Positions 63,479 to 64,000 of a DNA stretch of 64,000 nt are shown here, one piece after another. Location: NCBI RefSeq assembly GCF_023702675.1, contig NZ_CP098478.1:2914001-2978000 (forward strand). Direction: 5' to 3'. The translations under genes and the position numbers were made by a program. This DNA is from Acinetobacter sp. C26M (GTDB taxonomy: Bacteria; Pseudomonadota; Gammaproteobacteria; Pseudomonadales; Moraxellaceae). Below the pieces are notes generated by a model. It was not told the DNA's origin. It ran no database searches and saw only the letters and a program-made list of their open reading frames with translations. Position 1 is the first letter of the stretch; every line of letters begins with the position of its first letter.

Positions 63479-63955
63479 GATCGACTCGCATTGAAAATTT
63501 ATTTCATTCTAAAGCGAAAAATTGATGAAATAAAATAAAGAATGATTTTCCACACAATTAGACCAAAACATTATTTTATAAAAATAAGGAGATATATCTC
63601 ACAAATTAAATCTAAAATTCTTATTTAAATGTGAAATATAAATGGTTTATTCAATTAATGATTTTTCACCGAAGCGCATATCGTGTTTAAAACACGTAAA
63701 AAAACTGCTCGTTTTTTAATCTAAAAAACATATTTACATACATTTTCATCCTTAATTTCTTCATGATGTTTTACATAGTAACTACATAAGGCGATTCAAT
63801 ATTTCATATTGTTAAGATAGGCGTAATAGATTGTTAAGAATATTGCCGCAACAACGTTTGGCACATAGCATGGACCTCATGCCGAAATTGAGAGATTTGG
63901 ATTAACCGAATCATCGTATTGAGGTTGTTATTTTATTAAATTAAGGATGCCAAAC
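63479..63955. other. Intergenic region upstream of an exported-protein gene
   Basis: About 477 bases without a supported ORF. It contains a perfect palindrome CGTGTTT-A-AAACACG at 63682-63696 and a small inverted repeat GATTTGG/CCGAATC near 63895-63913. The last 150 bases probably form the promoter and leader of the gene starting at 63956. Confidence 0.5.
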
Positions 63956-64000
63956 ATGAAACTTATCAAAACTCTTCTTGCAACTACACTTACTCTTGCA
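63956..64000 (+). CDS. Start of an exported protein (3' end outside window)
   Basis: ATG with AAGGAT nine bases upstream, followed by 15 codons: MKLIKTLLATTLTLA. This is the n- and h-region of a Sec signal peptide. The product cannot be identified from so little sequence. Confidence 0.7.
   Translation, partial: MKLIKTLLATTLTLA

Overview
The window is a 64 kb piece of an Acinetobacter chromosome, probably not A. baumannii. It is AT-rich. The GroES, Ppk1, FolD and PckG proteins look Acinetobacter-like from memory. It also carries a chromosomal AAC(6')-I type aminoglycoside acetyltransferase of the kind intrinsic to many non-baumannii species. No database search was possible, so the species is open.

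Layout. 1-482: 3' end of a photolyase gene. 0.6-8.6 kb: a compact polysaccharide locus of two convergent operons that abut base to base. The plus operon encodes a 4-TM protein with a degenerate GGDEF-like domain, an unknown membrane protein, a GT2 synthase, a BcsB-like periplasmic protein and a lipoprotein. The minus operon encodes an NfrA-like TPR/outer-membrane protein and WecB. 8.8-14.5 kb: a VIT-family transporter, nitronate monooxygenase, ppk1, mtgA and a rhomboid protease. 14.5-19.2 kb: an iron-uptake module (Fur-like DNA-binding-domain-only protein, TonB-dependent receptor, Fur box, divergent two-component system). 19.2-26.5 kb: a YbbA/YbbP-like ABC system with tesA, aac(6')-I, a beta-carbonic anhydrase, an exported lipase-like hydrolase and an unknown helical protein. 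26.6-33.3 kb: a second receptor with a Fur box, nfuA, a second rhomboid, and a sulfatase plus formylglycine-generating-enzyme pair. 33.5-37.2 kb: a LuxR-type regulator, epmA, pdxB and dgkA. 37.2-38.6 kb: a small AT-rich accessory patch with an IS4-type remnant, a 51-aa membrane peptide, an orphan membrane protein and a possible gene fragment. 38.7-44.8 kb: groSL behind a sigma32-type promoter, a phosphodiesterase/lipid-kinase pair and pckG. 45-51.5 kb: a third TonB receptor and the glpK-glpR-glpD regulon with two near-consensus GlpR operators. 51.6-54.1 kb: a lipoprotein, a small acetyltransferase, an ETFB-type lysine methyltransferase and folD. 54.2-56.7 kb: tRNA-Cys and two identical tRNA-Leu(UAA) genes on either side of a Tat-dependent phoD. 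56.7-60.5 kb: pgaBCD with no pgaA next to it. 60.7-64 kb: an unknown protein, an FKBP isomerase, a YaeQ-family protein, a CobW/G3E GTPase and the first 15 codons of an exported protein.

How the genes fit together. Two synthase-dependent exopolysaccharide systems are present. The first combines parts seen separately in the Nfr (N4 receptor glycan), Pel and Bcs systems, and WecB would supply UDP-ManNAc; it is the best candidate for an undescribed system. The second is a PNAG locus that lacks its outer-membrane component. Three TonB receptors, two Fur boxes, a two-component system and NfuA point to iron handling as a recurring theme. Glycerol use (glp) and gluconeogenesis (pckG) lie close together.
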